Source: DASVDK01 sp036562265 [NCBI: Thermodesulfobacteriota bacterium]
GTDB lineage: Bacteria; DASVDK01
Assembly: GCA_036562265.1 (NCBI GenBank)
Contig: DATCKS010000117.1
Span: 1-16,001 of the forward strand
Direction of reading: 5' to 3'
Length of the DNA stretch: 16,001 nucleotides
In this document: one piece after another, positions 1 through 6,843 of the stretch
Position numbering within the stretch: the stretch's first letter is position 1
How the letters are laid out: each line of letters starts with the position of its first letter
Notes under the pieces: model-generated
Told to the model about the DNA's origin: nothing
Databases searched by the model: none
Seen by the model: the letters and a program-made list of their open reading frames with translations, nothing else
Translations under genes and position numbers: made by a program

Positions 1-680
1 AACCCGTGCGCGCCGTCGCGATAGCCCCCGTGGAGCACGAACCGCCCGAAGGCGCGCTCGACCGGCTGCGTGGCGAGCGCCCACCAGGAGAAGCGCCGGC
101 CGGCCTCGAAGTCGGCCTGCGCGTCGATGGTCGAGTAGCGGTTGAACTTGTCGACGAAGGTCTCGACGCGGTCGTACGAGCGGTGGACGAGCGGCTCGAC
201 CGCGTGGGCCACCGGGCCGTCGACCACCATCTTCTCGTGCACGCGCCCCGTCCAGCGGCCGGCCCCCCGCCGGTAGAGACGCAGCTTGCGCTGCGTGCCC
301 CAGCCGCCCCCTTCGATCCACTTGCCGAAGATCCGTTCGCGCCTGACGAAGCTCATCCCGACGTACGGGCCCGGGTCGGCCACGAACCTGAGGATCTCGG
401 CGGCGAGCGCCTCGCTCACCTCCTCGTCGGGATCGACCGCGAAGCACCAGTCACCGGTCGCCTGGGCGTCGGCGAAGTTGCGCTGGTCGGCGAAGTCGCC
501 GGGCCAGGGCCGCGTCACGACGCGCGCCCCCGCGGCGGCGGCGAGCGCGGCGGTGCCGTCGGTGCTCTCCGCGTCGACGACCACGACCTCGTCGCAGAAG
601 CGCAGGGCGGCGACGCTCGCCTCGATGCGGGGCGCCTCGTCGCGGGTGATCAGAACGGCCGAGAGGCGTGCCGCGCTCAC
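1..680 (-). CDS. GT2 LPS core glycosyltransferase (WaaE-like), 3' end outside window
   Basis: The first 226 residues of a second WaaE-like family 2 glycosyltransferase are visible; its paralogue in this window has 268, so perhaps 30-60 residues lie beyond the left edge. Seen: RLSAVLITRDEA (5-16), VVVDAESTDGT (33-43), GDWCFAVDPDEE (76-87, Asp83-x-Asp85 metal site), GGWGTQRKLRLYRR (125-138), RVHEK (146-150) and FNRYST (179-184). These parallel the other GT2 (DSGST, LDADE, LRLFRR, RVHE, MNRYSS), so the two arose by duplication. GTG 680 overlaps the GT4 stop as GTGA and is the only start that keeps the first strand. It probably adds a hexose to the LPS core. The exact acceptor is unknown. Confidence 0.85.
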   Translation of the reverse strand, partial: MSAARLSAVLITRDEAPRIEASVAALRFCDEVVVVDAESTDGTAALAAAAGARVVTRPWPGDFADQRNFADAQATGDWCFAVDPDEEVSEALAAEILRFVADPGPYVGMSFVRRERIFGKWIEGGGWGTQRKLRLYRRGAGRWTGRVHEKMVVDGPVAHAVEPLVHRSYDRVETFVDKFNRYSTIDAQADFEAGRRFSWWALATQPVERAFGRFVLHGGYRDGAHG

Positions 681-1774
681 GACGCCTCCCGCACCGTGTC
701 GAGGTACCGGGCCGCCACGGCGTCCCAGGCGAAGCGGCTGATCGTGGGCCGGCGAGCCGCCTCGCCGGGACGGCCGGCCGCGAGGACCGCCCCGAGCGCG
801 TCGGCGACCCGATCGGGGTCGTCGGGCGGCACGAGACGCCCGACGCCCGGCGGGACGATCTCGGGGAACGCCGACCCCTCGCTCACGACGACCGGCAGGC
901 CGGTGGCGAGCGCCTCGATGGCGACGATGCCGAACGCCTCGTGGTGCGACAGCATGACGAAGGCGTCGGCCGCGCTGTAGTACCGCTCGGGCGCCTCCTT
1001 GAAGCCGAGGAGCCGCACGTACGGCTCGATCCCGGCCCGTCGGACGTGCGCCTCGAAGGCCGCCCGCTGCTCGGGCGCGCCGTCCCCCACGTGCGCGTAG
1101 AGGACGCGGCGGCCCCTCGCACGGGCAAGGAGCCTCGGCATGGCCGCGATGAGGTGCTGCGTGCCCTTGCGTCCCTCGATGGACCCCACGGTGATGACGA
1201 GCCAGTCGTCGTCGGCCAACCCGAGTTCCTCGCGCACGGTCCTGCGCACCGCGCCGTCGTAGCGGAACTTGTCGGCGTCGACGCCGTTGGGGATGACGGT
1301 CGCCCTGCGCCCGAACCAGCGCTCCACGTCTCGGGCCACGTAGTGGCTGACCGCGATGAGGTGCCGGGCGCGGCGGGCGAGGCCGAGGCGCGCGAAGGCG
1401 CGGTACTGCTTCTCGTGCCCCTCGCCCGGGAAATGAAAGACGATGTTGAAGCCGAGGGGGCGAATGCGATCGGCAATGGCGGCCGCCCACCCCTCGCCCC
1501 GCGCGAGCATGAGCGAGAGCGCGTCGTATCGCTCGCCGAGGAAGTCGGCGAGGAAGCCCGGAACGAACGTGACCTTGTGCCAGCGGTAGTGCGGCACGGC
1601 GTGGACCGAGACGCGGGGGTCGAGCCGATCCGCCGTCCTCGGCGCCTCGGTCCGCCCGGTCACGACGACCGCCTCGGCCCCCTGGCGAGCGAGCGCGTTC
1701 GCCATGTTGACGACGTACCGCTCGATGCCCCGCAGGAAGCGGAACGTGTACATGTGCGCGAGCGCGACCCTCAC
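677..1774 (-). CDS. GT4-family glycosyltransferase (LPS core)
   Basis: This 365-residue GT-B enzyme belongs to family GT4 (glycosyl transferases group 1), which includes core enzymes such as WaaG. Seen: the N-terminal RVALAHMYTFRFLRGIERYV with the Gly-rich acceptor loop, IPNGVDADKF (161-170), VGSIEGRKGTQHLI (196-209, donor domain start) and the E-x7-E motif Glu279-Glu287 in HHEAFGIVAIEALATGLPVV. These are typical of retaining enzymes. GTG 1774 lies 15 bases after the Kdo hydroxylase stop, has no strong ribosome binding site, and keeps the first beta strand; ATG 1753 would lose it. The stop overlaps the next start as GTGA. Context suggests a hexose or heptose addition to the LPS core, but donor and acceptor are unknown. 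Confidence 0.85.
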   Translation of the reverse strand: MRVALAHMYTFRFLRGIERYVVNMANALARQGAEAVVVTGRTEAPRTADRLDPRVSVHAVPHYRWHKVTFVPGFLADFLGERYDALSLMLARGEGWAAAIADRIRPLGFNIVFHFPGEGHEKQYRAFARLGLARRARHLIAVSHYVARDVERWFGRRATVIPNGVDADKFRYDGAVRRTVREELGLADDDWLVITVGSIEGRKGTQHLIAAMPRLLARARGRRVLYAHVGDGAPEQRAAFEAHVRRAGIEPYVRLLGFKEAPERYYSAADAFVMLSHHEAFGIVAIEALATGLPVVVSEGSAFPEIVPPGVGRLVPPDDPDRVADALGAVLAAGRPGEAARRPTISRFAWDAVAARYLDTVREAS

Positions 1775-1789
1775 GCGGGCAGGTCCGCT

Positions 1790-2686
1790 CTAGCTCATGC
1801 GCGCGCCCGCGATCCGCTCGAGGATCGCGATGGGCGCCTTCTCGGGCAGGGCGAGGACGTCGCGCGAGACGATGAACGTCTGCTCGAGCGCGTACCGGCC
1901 CGAGAGGACGGAGTGGCTCACCATGTCCGTGTAGACCATCCAGGTCGCCCCCGGCGCGAACTCCGACCGGAGCTTGCGCGCGGAGGCCTGGTACTCGGCG
2001 TTCTCCTTGAGGAAGTGGTGGAAGCCGAGCATGAACTCGTCGTACGGCGAGCGGGCCGGCACCGGGAGCCCGACGGCGTTGGCGACCCGCTGGACGGCCC
2101 GCCGCGCGCCGCCTCGCCTCACCCGGTCGAGGAGGCCCGAGGCGACCGCGAAGCGCTCCGCCAGCTCCTCGAAGGTCTCGGCCGTCACCCAGACGCGCGG
2201 CGCCTCGGGGTTGATGTTGGTGAAGATCCGGAGGATGCGGTCTCCCCGGACCGGCCGCGTGGGGAACGCGTCGACGTGCAGGAGGTCGTTGCGCGATCGG
2301 GTCGGCAGCTTGCGGCCCGCCTCCTCCTCGGGGCGAAAGCTCGCGTAGTCGATCCCGAGCCCCGGCGCGTAGCTCGGCAGGAGCGTCTTGACGAAGTCGA
2401 TCGCCCGCTGCGAGTAGCGCCGGACCGCGGCGAGGAGCCGCTCGTCGTCCCCCGGCTTCTGCCGGACGTAGTTCTTCACGCGGTCCTCGCCGGGCAGGTA
2501 GGCGATGTTCTTGTGACGGACGCCGCCGACCAGCCGCTGCTCGAGGAGGAAGGCGCGGTCCTCCGCCGGGACGTCGATCGGGCTCTTCGGGAAGAGGAGG
2601 ATGTGCCCCTCCTCGAGAGCCCGGGCATACTCGAGGTCCCCGGCCTTCGCCTTCGCCTCCCAGTTCTCCGCCACGATCAGCGCCAT
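1790..2686 (-). CDS. kdoO: Kdo hydroxylase, KdoO family
   Basis: This 298-residue protein resembles the Kdo hydroxylase family, Fe(II)/2-oxoglutarate dioxygenases that convert Kdo of lipid A-core to the 3-hydroxy sugar Ko, known from Burkholderia and Yersinia. Seen: the N-terminal LEEGHILLFP (24-33), RHKNIAYLPG (57-66), LLHVDAFPTRPVRGDRILR (135-153) and VYTDMVSHSVLSGRYALEQ (251-269). His137-x-Asp139 and His258 form the likely iron triad, and Arg264 may hold 2-oxoglutarate. No signal peptide is seen, which fits action in the cytoplasm before export. It has its own ribosome binding site and lies in a 59-base gap after waaC, among core transferases, which suits a Kdo substrate. The family assignment rests on recalled motifs, not a search. 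Confidence 0.82.
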   Translation of the reverse strand: MALIVAENWEAKAKAGDLEYARALEEGHILLFPKSPIDVPAEDRAFLLEQRLVGGVRHKNIAYLPGEDRVKNYVRQKPGDDERLLAAVRRYSQRAIDFVKTLLPSYAPGLGIDYASFRPEEEAGRKLPTRSRNDLLHVDAFPTRPVRGDRILRIFTNINPEAPRVWVTAETFEELAERFAVASGLLDRVRRGGARRAVQRVANAVGLPVPARSPYDEFMLGFHHFLKENAEYQASARKLRSEFAPGATWMVYTDMVSHSVLSGRYALEQTFIVSRDVLALPEKAPIAILERIAGARMS

Positions 2687-2695
2687 GACGACCGT

Positions 2696-2701
2696 CTCCT
2701 C
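2696..2701 (-). promoter_or_regulatory. Ribosome binding site of the Kdo hydroxylase gene
   Basis: On the minus strand GAGGAG lies 9 bases upstream of the ATG at 2686, preceded by another purine-rich GGAGAC. This is a good Shine-Dalgarno sequence and fixes the start of the Kdo hydroxylase. Frames extending further upstream run into waaC and code for nothing recognisable there. Confidence 0.6.
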
Positions 2702-2719
2702 GTCTCCTTCGCGTGCACA

Positions 2720-2749
2720 ACCATGCAGCGACGTCAGGAGGTTTGTCAA
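2720..2749 (-). promoter_or_regulatory. Possible internal promoter before the Kdo hydroxylase gene
   Basis: On the minus strand a perfect TTGACA (2749-2744), overlapping the waaC stop codon, is followed after 18 bases by CATGGT (2725-2720), which matches TATAAT at three positions including the key second A and last T. A start would fall near 2713, giving a leader of about 27 bases. The local composition is more A+T rich than its surroundings. This is a motif match only, and the sigma factor of this organism is unknown. Confidence 0.3.
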
Positions 2750-3825
2750 CCGGGATGCGGCCCGGCACCGATCCGCCCGAGGACGCGCCGGGCGGCCGCC
2801 GTCACGTCCGCCGGGTCGACGCCCGGCAGGCAGATGAAGCGTCCCGTCGGGCAACGCCGCCGGAAGCAGGGCCCGCAGGGCGGCGCGCCCTGGACGGCCA
2901 CGTGCCGGGGGCCGCGCGGCGCCGTCCGCCCGGCCGGCGTGGGGCCGAAGACCGACACGGTCGCGCTCCCCTGCGCGGCCGCCACGTAGAGCGGCCCCGT
3001 GTCGCCCCCCACTGTCAGCGTCACCCGGGCGCCGAGCGCGGCGAGCCCGGCCAGCGTGAGCTTCGGCATCACGACCGGCCGCGGCGCCCCGGGCGCCTTC
3101 CCGAGCCCCGCGGCGATCGACTCGGCGAGCCGTCGCTCCTCGGCGTTGCCGAAGACGAGGATCGGCCGCATCCCCTCGACCGCGAGCGGCCGGACCGCCG
3201 CGATCAGCGTCTCGACCGGCACGAGCTTGGTCGGCCAGGCGCCGCCCGGCAGGACGAGGACGAGCGGCTCGGCCGGCGCCACGCCCGCCTCGGCGAGGAT
3301 GCGGTCGAGCCGCGCCGCCTCCTCGGGCCGTACCGGAAAGAGGGGCGCCTCCGGCTCCACCCACCCGCCGACCGGCATCGAGACCGAAAGGCCGGCGGCG
3401 AGGACCCGCGTGTACTCGTCCACGGCGTGCGGCGCGCCCGGCGGCGCGTAGCCGCGTCCCGCGCGCCAGGGGTTCACCGCCTCGCTCCGGCTGTAGGCGA
3501 CGCGGCGCGGCGCGCCGGCCGCAAGGCCGATGAGGCGGCTCTTCAGCCGGTCCTGCAGGTCGACCACGAGATCGAACGGGCGCGCCCGGAGCGCCGCCAG
3601 GGCGTGGCGCGCGCCTGCGAGGCCGCGGCCGCGGAGCCACCCGCCGAAATCGACGGCGTGGACGCGGGCGATCCACGGGTGCCCTTCGATCAGACCGGCG
3701 AAGCGGCTGTCGACCGCCCACTCCACCTCGAGGTCGGCCGGCGCGAGCCGCCGCACGCGGCCGAAGGCGACGAGCCCCTGGACGACGTCGCCGAGCGCCG
3801 ACAGCTTGACGACGAGGATCCTCAT
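2746..3825 (-). CDS. waaC: WaaC-like heptosyltransferase I (GT9)
   Basis: This 359-residue GT9 protein most resembles WaaC, which adds the first L,D-heptose to Kdo. Seen: MRILVVKLSALGDVV (1-15, Asp13 the expected base), DLQDRLKSRLIG (89-100), LPGGAWPTK (192-200, Lys200 for the donor phosphate), VGGDTGPLYVAAA (272-284), VFGPT (292-296) and a C-terminal Cys cluster at 317, 320, 325 and 332. The odd feature is Tyr280 where the family almost always has His (DTG/DSG-x-x-H; His266 in E. coli WaaC). The frame reads cleanly through, so this is not a sequencing frameshift. ATG 3825 overlaps the upstream stop as ATGA and places the first strand at residue 1. Sure of GT9, fairly sure of heptosyltransferase I. 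Confidence 0.8.
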   Translation of the reverse strand: MRILVVKLSALGDVVQGLVAFGRVRRLAPADLEVEWAVDSRFAGLIEGHPWIARVHAVDFGGWLRGRGLAGARHALAALRARPFDLVVDLQDRLKSRLIGLAAGAPRRVAYSRSEAVNPWRAGRGYAPPGAPHAVDEYTRVLAAGLSVSMPVGGWVEPEAPLFPVRPEEAARLDRILAEAGVAPAEPLVLVLPGGAWPTKLVPVETLIAAVRPLAVEGMRPILVFGNAEERRLAESIAAGLGKAPGAPRPVVMPKLTLAGLAALGARVTLTVGGDTGPLYVAAAQGSATVSVFGPTPAGRTAPRGPRHVAVQGAPPCGPCFRRRCPTGRFICLPGVDPADVTAAARRVLGRIGAGPHPG

Positions 3826-4628
3826 GCCGCCTCCGGCGGTTCGCGGTCGGCCTTCGTGAGGGTCCGCTCGTACGCCTTGGCGTACTTCGCGAGCACGTAC
3901 CCCGCGTGCATGAGGTTCAGGACGAGCCCCGGCCGGCCGTCGAGGAACCCGCCGCGCAGGACGTACCGGTAGAGGAACGTCCCGAGCGGGCGGGCGAGGA
4001 GCGCCGGCCCCGAGACGGCGCTCAGGCGGATCCCTCCCCGCGCCACCATCTCCTCCACGGCGAGCGACGAGTAGCGGTTCATCGTGTCGAGATACGACTC
4101 CAGCGACGGGTGGCTCTCGTGACGCAGCGCGCCTCGCGTCCGGCCGACGGGACCGTCGACGCGGATCGCCTCGTGGACGCGGCGCGGTTCGAAGCGGCCG
4201 ACGCCCCGCCGGAAGAGCCGGAGGTTCAGGTCGGGGTACCAGCCGCCGTGCCGGATCACCCGCCCGAGGAAGACGAGCTTGCGCGGGATGCGGTAGGCCG
4301 GCAGCGACGCCGGATCGGCCACGATCGCCCGGATCTCCTCGGCGAGGTCGGGCTCGACGATCTCGTCGGCGTCGAGCGAGAGGATCCAGTCGCCGGTCGT
4401 CCGCTCGATGGCCAGGTTCTTCTGCTCCGCGTAGCCGAGCCAGGGGTGGTGGATCACGTGGGGCGTGTAACGCCTGGCGATCTCGACGGTGCCGTCCGTG
4501 CTCCCCGAGTCGACCACCACGATCTCGTCGGCGAACGATGCCGCGGCAAGCGTCCGATCGATGATGCGCGCCTCGTCGCGGCAGACGAGCGCCACGGAGA
4601 GTCGCGGCCGACCCGCGCGCTCAGGCAA
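3822..4628 (-). CDS. GT2 LPS core glycosyltransferase (WaaE/KdtX-like)
   Basis: This 268-residue glycosyltransferase family 2 protein has a GT-A fold. It shows CRDEA (16-20), VVVDSGSTDGT (37-47), GDWILSLDADE (79-89, the Asp86-x-Asp88 metal site), GWYPDLNLRLFRR (129-141) and RVHE (150-153). The pattern fits the WaaE/KdtX group, which in Klebsiella adds beta-1,4-glucose to the first heptose. A short hydrophobic C-terminal region may touch the membrane. The start is TTG at 4628, overlapping the upstream stop by 8 bases; the next candidate, GTG about 33 bases later, would cut the first beta strand. It sits between two heptosyltransferase-like genes, so an inner core acceptor is likely. It is a paralogue of the GT2 gene at the left edge. 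Confidence 0.85.
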   Translation of the reverse strand: MPERAGRPRLSVALVCRDEARIIDRTLAAASFADEIVVVDSGSTDGTVEIARRYTPHVIHHPWLGYAEQKNLAIERTTGDWILSLDADEIVEPDLAEEIRAIVADPASLPAYRIPRKLVFLGRVIRHGGWYPDLNLRLFRRGVGRFEPRRVHEAIRVDGPVGRTRGALRHESHPSLESYLDTMNRYSSLAVEEMVARGGIRLSAVSGPALLARPLGTFLYRYVLRGGFLDGRPGLVLNLMHAGYVLAKYAKAYERTLTKADREPPEAA

Positions 4629-5739
4629 CGGTCGGCGCCTCGAGCCTTCGGTCGACGGCGGCCAGCACCGCGGCCGTGGCGATGGCCCGCATGCAGCGGC
4701 GGTCGGGACAGGTCTCGTGCCGGCAGGACCCGCACGGCTCGGGGCTTCTCACCACCTCCGACCGGCGAACCGCGCCGACCTCGTAGGGGCCCCACTGCGC
4801 GGGATCGGTCGGTCCGAAGAGCGCCACGACCGGGATCCCGCAGGCGACCGCCATGTGCATCGGGCCCGAGTCGACGCCGACGAAGAGGCGCGCGCGGCGA
4901 TAGAGGGCGATGTCGACACGCAGCCCCGTCCGGCCGCAGAGGTTCGCGGGGGCCGGCGTGCCGTCCCCGGCCACCGCGGAGGCCAGCGCCTCGCAGCGGT
5001 CGCGGTCGGCCGGTCCCCCGGTGAAGGCCGTGCGCAGGCCGTGCCGGCGCCAGAGGTACCGGCAGACCTCGACGAAGCGATCGTCCTCCCACTGCTTGCC
5101 CGGCGTGCTGGCCGCGACGTGGACGACGGCGAACGGCGCCCGGGCGAACCCGACCGCCTCGAGGACCGACTCGGCGCGGGCCGTCTCCTCGGCCGAGGAC
5201 CAGAGTTCGAGCGGCTCCGGGCGGACGTCCTCGTACCCGGCCCCTCTGAGGACGTTCAGGAAGGACTCCGCCTCGTGCTGCGCGCGGGGATCGTACGGGA
5301 CCGGGTGGGTGAGGAGGAGGCTGCGCCCCTCGGTGGCGAAGCCGGCCCGGAAGCGTGCGCCCGACAGGAGGCCGACGAGGGCGCTCGACAGCGAGCGCTT
5401 CAGCACGAAGACCCCGTCGTAGCGCTCCGCGCGGACGCGCCTGGCGAGGTCGAGGTAGCCGCGCCACTTCCCGCGCCGGCCGCCGCCGGTCGCCGGGTCG
5501 TAGCGGTGGCCGACCGACGGCGCGAAGGGGAGGATCCGGTCGACGTAGGGACAGTTGGCGAGGACCTGACCCGAGAAGGGCGCGACGAGGAGGTCGATGC
5601 GCGCCCGCGGCTCGAGGCGCCGGAGGTTCTTGAGGAAGGGCCCCAGGAGCACGGAGTCGCCGATGAAGCGGTAGCGCATGACGAGCACCCGCTCGAGGGA
5701 CCCCCGGCGCCCGCTCGCGGCCGCATCAGCGCGAGGCAT
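4621..5739 (-). CDS. GT9 heptosyltransferase-like protein (WaaF/RfaQ type)
   Basis: This 372-residue GT-B enzyme of family GT9 probably moves heptose from an ADP-heptose donor onto the inner core in the cytoplasm. Seen: the N-terminal strand VLVMRYRFIGDSVLL (18-32, Asp28 the expected base), GKQW (204-207), GVDSGPMHMA (288-297, with the conserved His295), LFGPTDPAQWGPY (307-319), and a C-terminal Cys cluster C336-x2-C339-x4-C344-x4-C349 common in the family. ATG 5739 overlaps the lpxL end by 14 bases and adds about 17 residues before the first strand; GTG 5688 (Val18) or ATG 5679-region (Met21) are shorter alternatives. With a WaaC-like protein downstream, this one is best read as WaaF- or RfaQ-like, but the acceptor is not certain. 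Confidence 0.82.
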   Translation of the reverse strand: MPRADAAASGRRGSLERVLVMRYRFIGDSVLLGPFLKNLRRLEPRARIDLLVAPFSGQVLANCPYVDRILPFAPSVGHRYDPATGGGRRGKWRGYLDLARRVRAERYDGVFVLKRSLSSALVGLLSGARFRAGFATEGRSLLLTHPVPYDPRAQHEAESFLNVLRGAGYEDVRPEPLELWSSAEETARAESVLEAVGFARAPFAVVHVAASTPGKQWEDDRFVEVCRYLWRRHGLRTAFTGGPADRDRCEALASAVAGDGTPAPANLCGRTGLRVDIALYRRARLFVGVDSGPMHMAVACGIPVVALFGPTDPAQWGPYEVGAVRRSEVVRSPEPCGSCRHETCPDRRCMRAIATAAVLAAVDRRLEAPTVA

Positions 5740-6646
5740 AGAGCCGCTCCCTGAGGGCGGTCGACTTCCAGCGCTTGTGGAACCAGAAGTACTGCTCCGG
5801 ATGGGCGCGCACGGCCGCCTCGAGCCGCCGGTTGTACTCGGCGACGGCCGCCGCGACCGACGCCTCGTCGTCACCCGCGACCGGGATCGGGGGATCGACC
5901 GTCATGATGTGCCGCCCCCCTTCGCGGTGGATGAAGCCGGTGAGCAGCGCCGCGCCGGCGCGCGCCGCGAACCGGACCGGCCCGCTCCCCGTCCAGGTCG
6001 GCTGGCCGAAGAACTCGCCGAGCAGCCCGCCGTCCCCCACGTCCTGGTCGTTCAGGATCCCGACCACGGCGTTCTCGCGCAGGTGCGCGAGCACCCGCCG
6101 GCCCGCCACGCGCTCCTTTCCGCCTCGGGTCACGCCGAGGAGCGAGGCTCCCCCTGCCCCGCGCAGGCGGGCGAGCGCGCGCTCGACGTAGGGGTTGCTG
6201 AGCTTCTTCATGACCACGACGAACGGCAGGCCGGTCAGCTCGCCCACCCGGCTGCCGAGTTCGAACGCCCCGAGGTGACCGGTGAGCACCACCACGCCCC
6301 GGCCGGCCGCGCGCGCCGCCTCGAGCCGCTCGAGGTGGCGGAACTCGACGACGGCCCGCGTGGCCTCGATCGGCCGGACGGCCAGCGCCGCGAACTCCAG
6401 CACGTTGCCGCCGAAGGACTCGTAGGCCCCGCGGACGATCGCCGCCAGCTCGGCCGGCGTCCGCTCGGCGCCGAAGGCGAGCGCGACGTTCGCCTCGACG
6501 ATACGGCGCCTGAGGCCGAGACGGAAGGCGAGCCGGCCGAGCCACTCGCCGATCCGGCGCGCCGTGGCGGGCGGCACGAACCGCAACAGGGCCAGGAGCA
6601 CGACGACGGCCGCGTGCTCGAGCCGGTGGCGGAGGGCGACGGCCAT
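5726..6646 (-). CDS. lpxL: LpxL-type lipid A late acyltransferase
   Basis: Enzymes of this family (LpxL/HtrB/LpxM) add a secondary acyl chain to Kdo-lipid A at the inner membrane. The 306-residue protein has the usual length, a hydrophobic N-terminal anchor (about residues 11-24), the catalytic H-x4-E motif at His124-Glu129 in TGHLGAFELG, NDQD at 199-202, and the C-terminal HPEQYFWFHKRWK (282-294). ATG 6646 shares one base with the stop of the zinc-ribbon gene (TGATG) and leaves about ten residues before the membrane anchor. Extending upstream would read through the zinc-ribbon gene out of frame. It is the only late acyltransferase in the window; whether it acts as LpxL or LpxM, and its chain length, cannot be told from sequence. 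Confidence 0.9.
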   Translation of the reverse strand: MAVALRHRLEHAAVVVLLALLRFVPPATARRIGEWLGRLAFRLGLRRRIVEANVALAFGAERTPAELAAIVRGAYESFGGNVLEFAALAVRPIEATRAVVEFRHLERLEAARAAGRGVVVLTGHLGAFELGSRVGELTGLPFVVVMKKLSNPYVERALARLRGAGGASLLGVTRGGKERVAGRRVLAHLRENAVVGILNDQDVGDGGLLGEFFGQPTWTGSGPVRFAARAGAALLTGFIHREGGRHIMTVDPPIPVAGDDEASVAAAVAEYNRRLEAAVRAHPEQYFWFHKRWKSTALRERLYASR

Positions 6647-6819
6647 CAGGCGTCGAGCGGAACGGCCTCGTCGATCAGCATCTGCGGGATGTCGTCGACG
6701 ATCGGGTACCGGAGGCGGCACGACTCGCAGACGAGCCCGTCCCCCGCCGGCGCCAGGCTTACGCGCCCCTTGCACCTGGGGCAGGCCAGGATCTCGAGAA
6801 GCTCCGGGTCGAGCGGCAT
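6646..6819 (-). CDS. Trm112/YcaR-like small zinc-ribbon protein
   Basis: This 57-residue protein belongs to the Trm112-like (UPF0434/YcaR) family. It has two Cys pairs, CPRC (Cys13, Cys16) and CESC (Cys31, Cys34), expected to bind one zinc, followed by the family ending YPIVDDIPQMLIDEA (38-52). Eukaryotic Trm112 activates methyltransferases; the bacterial role is not settled. In E. coli ycaR lies between lpxK and kdsB, so linkage to lpxK is an old and repeated pattern. ATG 6819 gives the usual N-terminus DPELLEILACPRC and lies 24 bases after the DUF3108 stop, with a purine-rich GGGGAGAGGA upstream. The stop overlaps the next start by one base (TGATG). It may be a cofactor or chaperone for a nearby enzyme, which is inference. 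Confidence 0.88.
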   Translation of the reverse strand: MPLDPELLEILACPRCKGRVSLAPAGDGLVCESCRLRYPIVDDIPQMLIDEAVPLDA

Positions 6820-6843
6820 GGGCCGCGAGTCCTCTCCCCACGG

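Noticed and set aside
668-2989. A 773-codon open frame on the plus strand
   Set aside because: It lies antisense to the GT4, Kdo hydroxylase and part of waaC, has Arg/Asp/Glu/Pro/Gly-rich nonsense composition and no recognisable motif. Long antisense frames are expected at this G+C content.
2687-3721. An upstream extension of the Kdo hydroxylase frame to 643 residues
   Set aside because: The added part overlaps waaC in another frame and reads as Arg/Gly/Pro-rich noise. The good ribosome binding site before ATG 2686 and the 298-residue length both fit the Kdo hydroxylase family.
6647-6841. A longer start for the LpxL-like gene
   Set aside because: It would run through the zinc-ribbon gene in a different frame. 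ATG 6646, in TGATG with the upstream stop, gives the normal family length.
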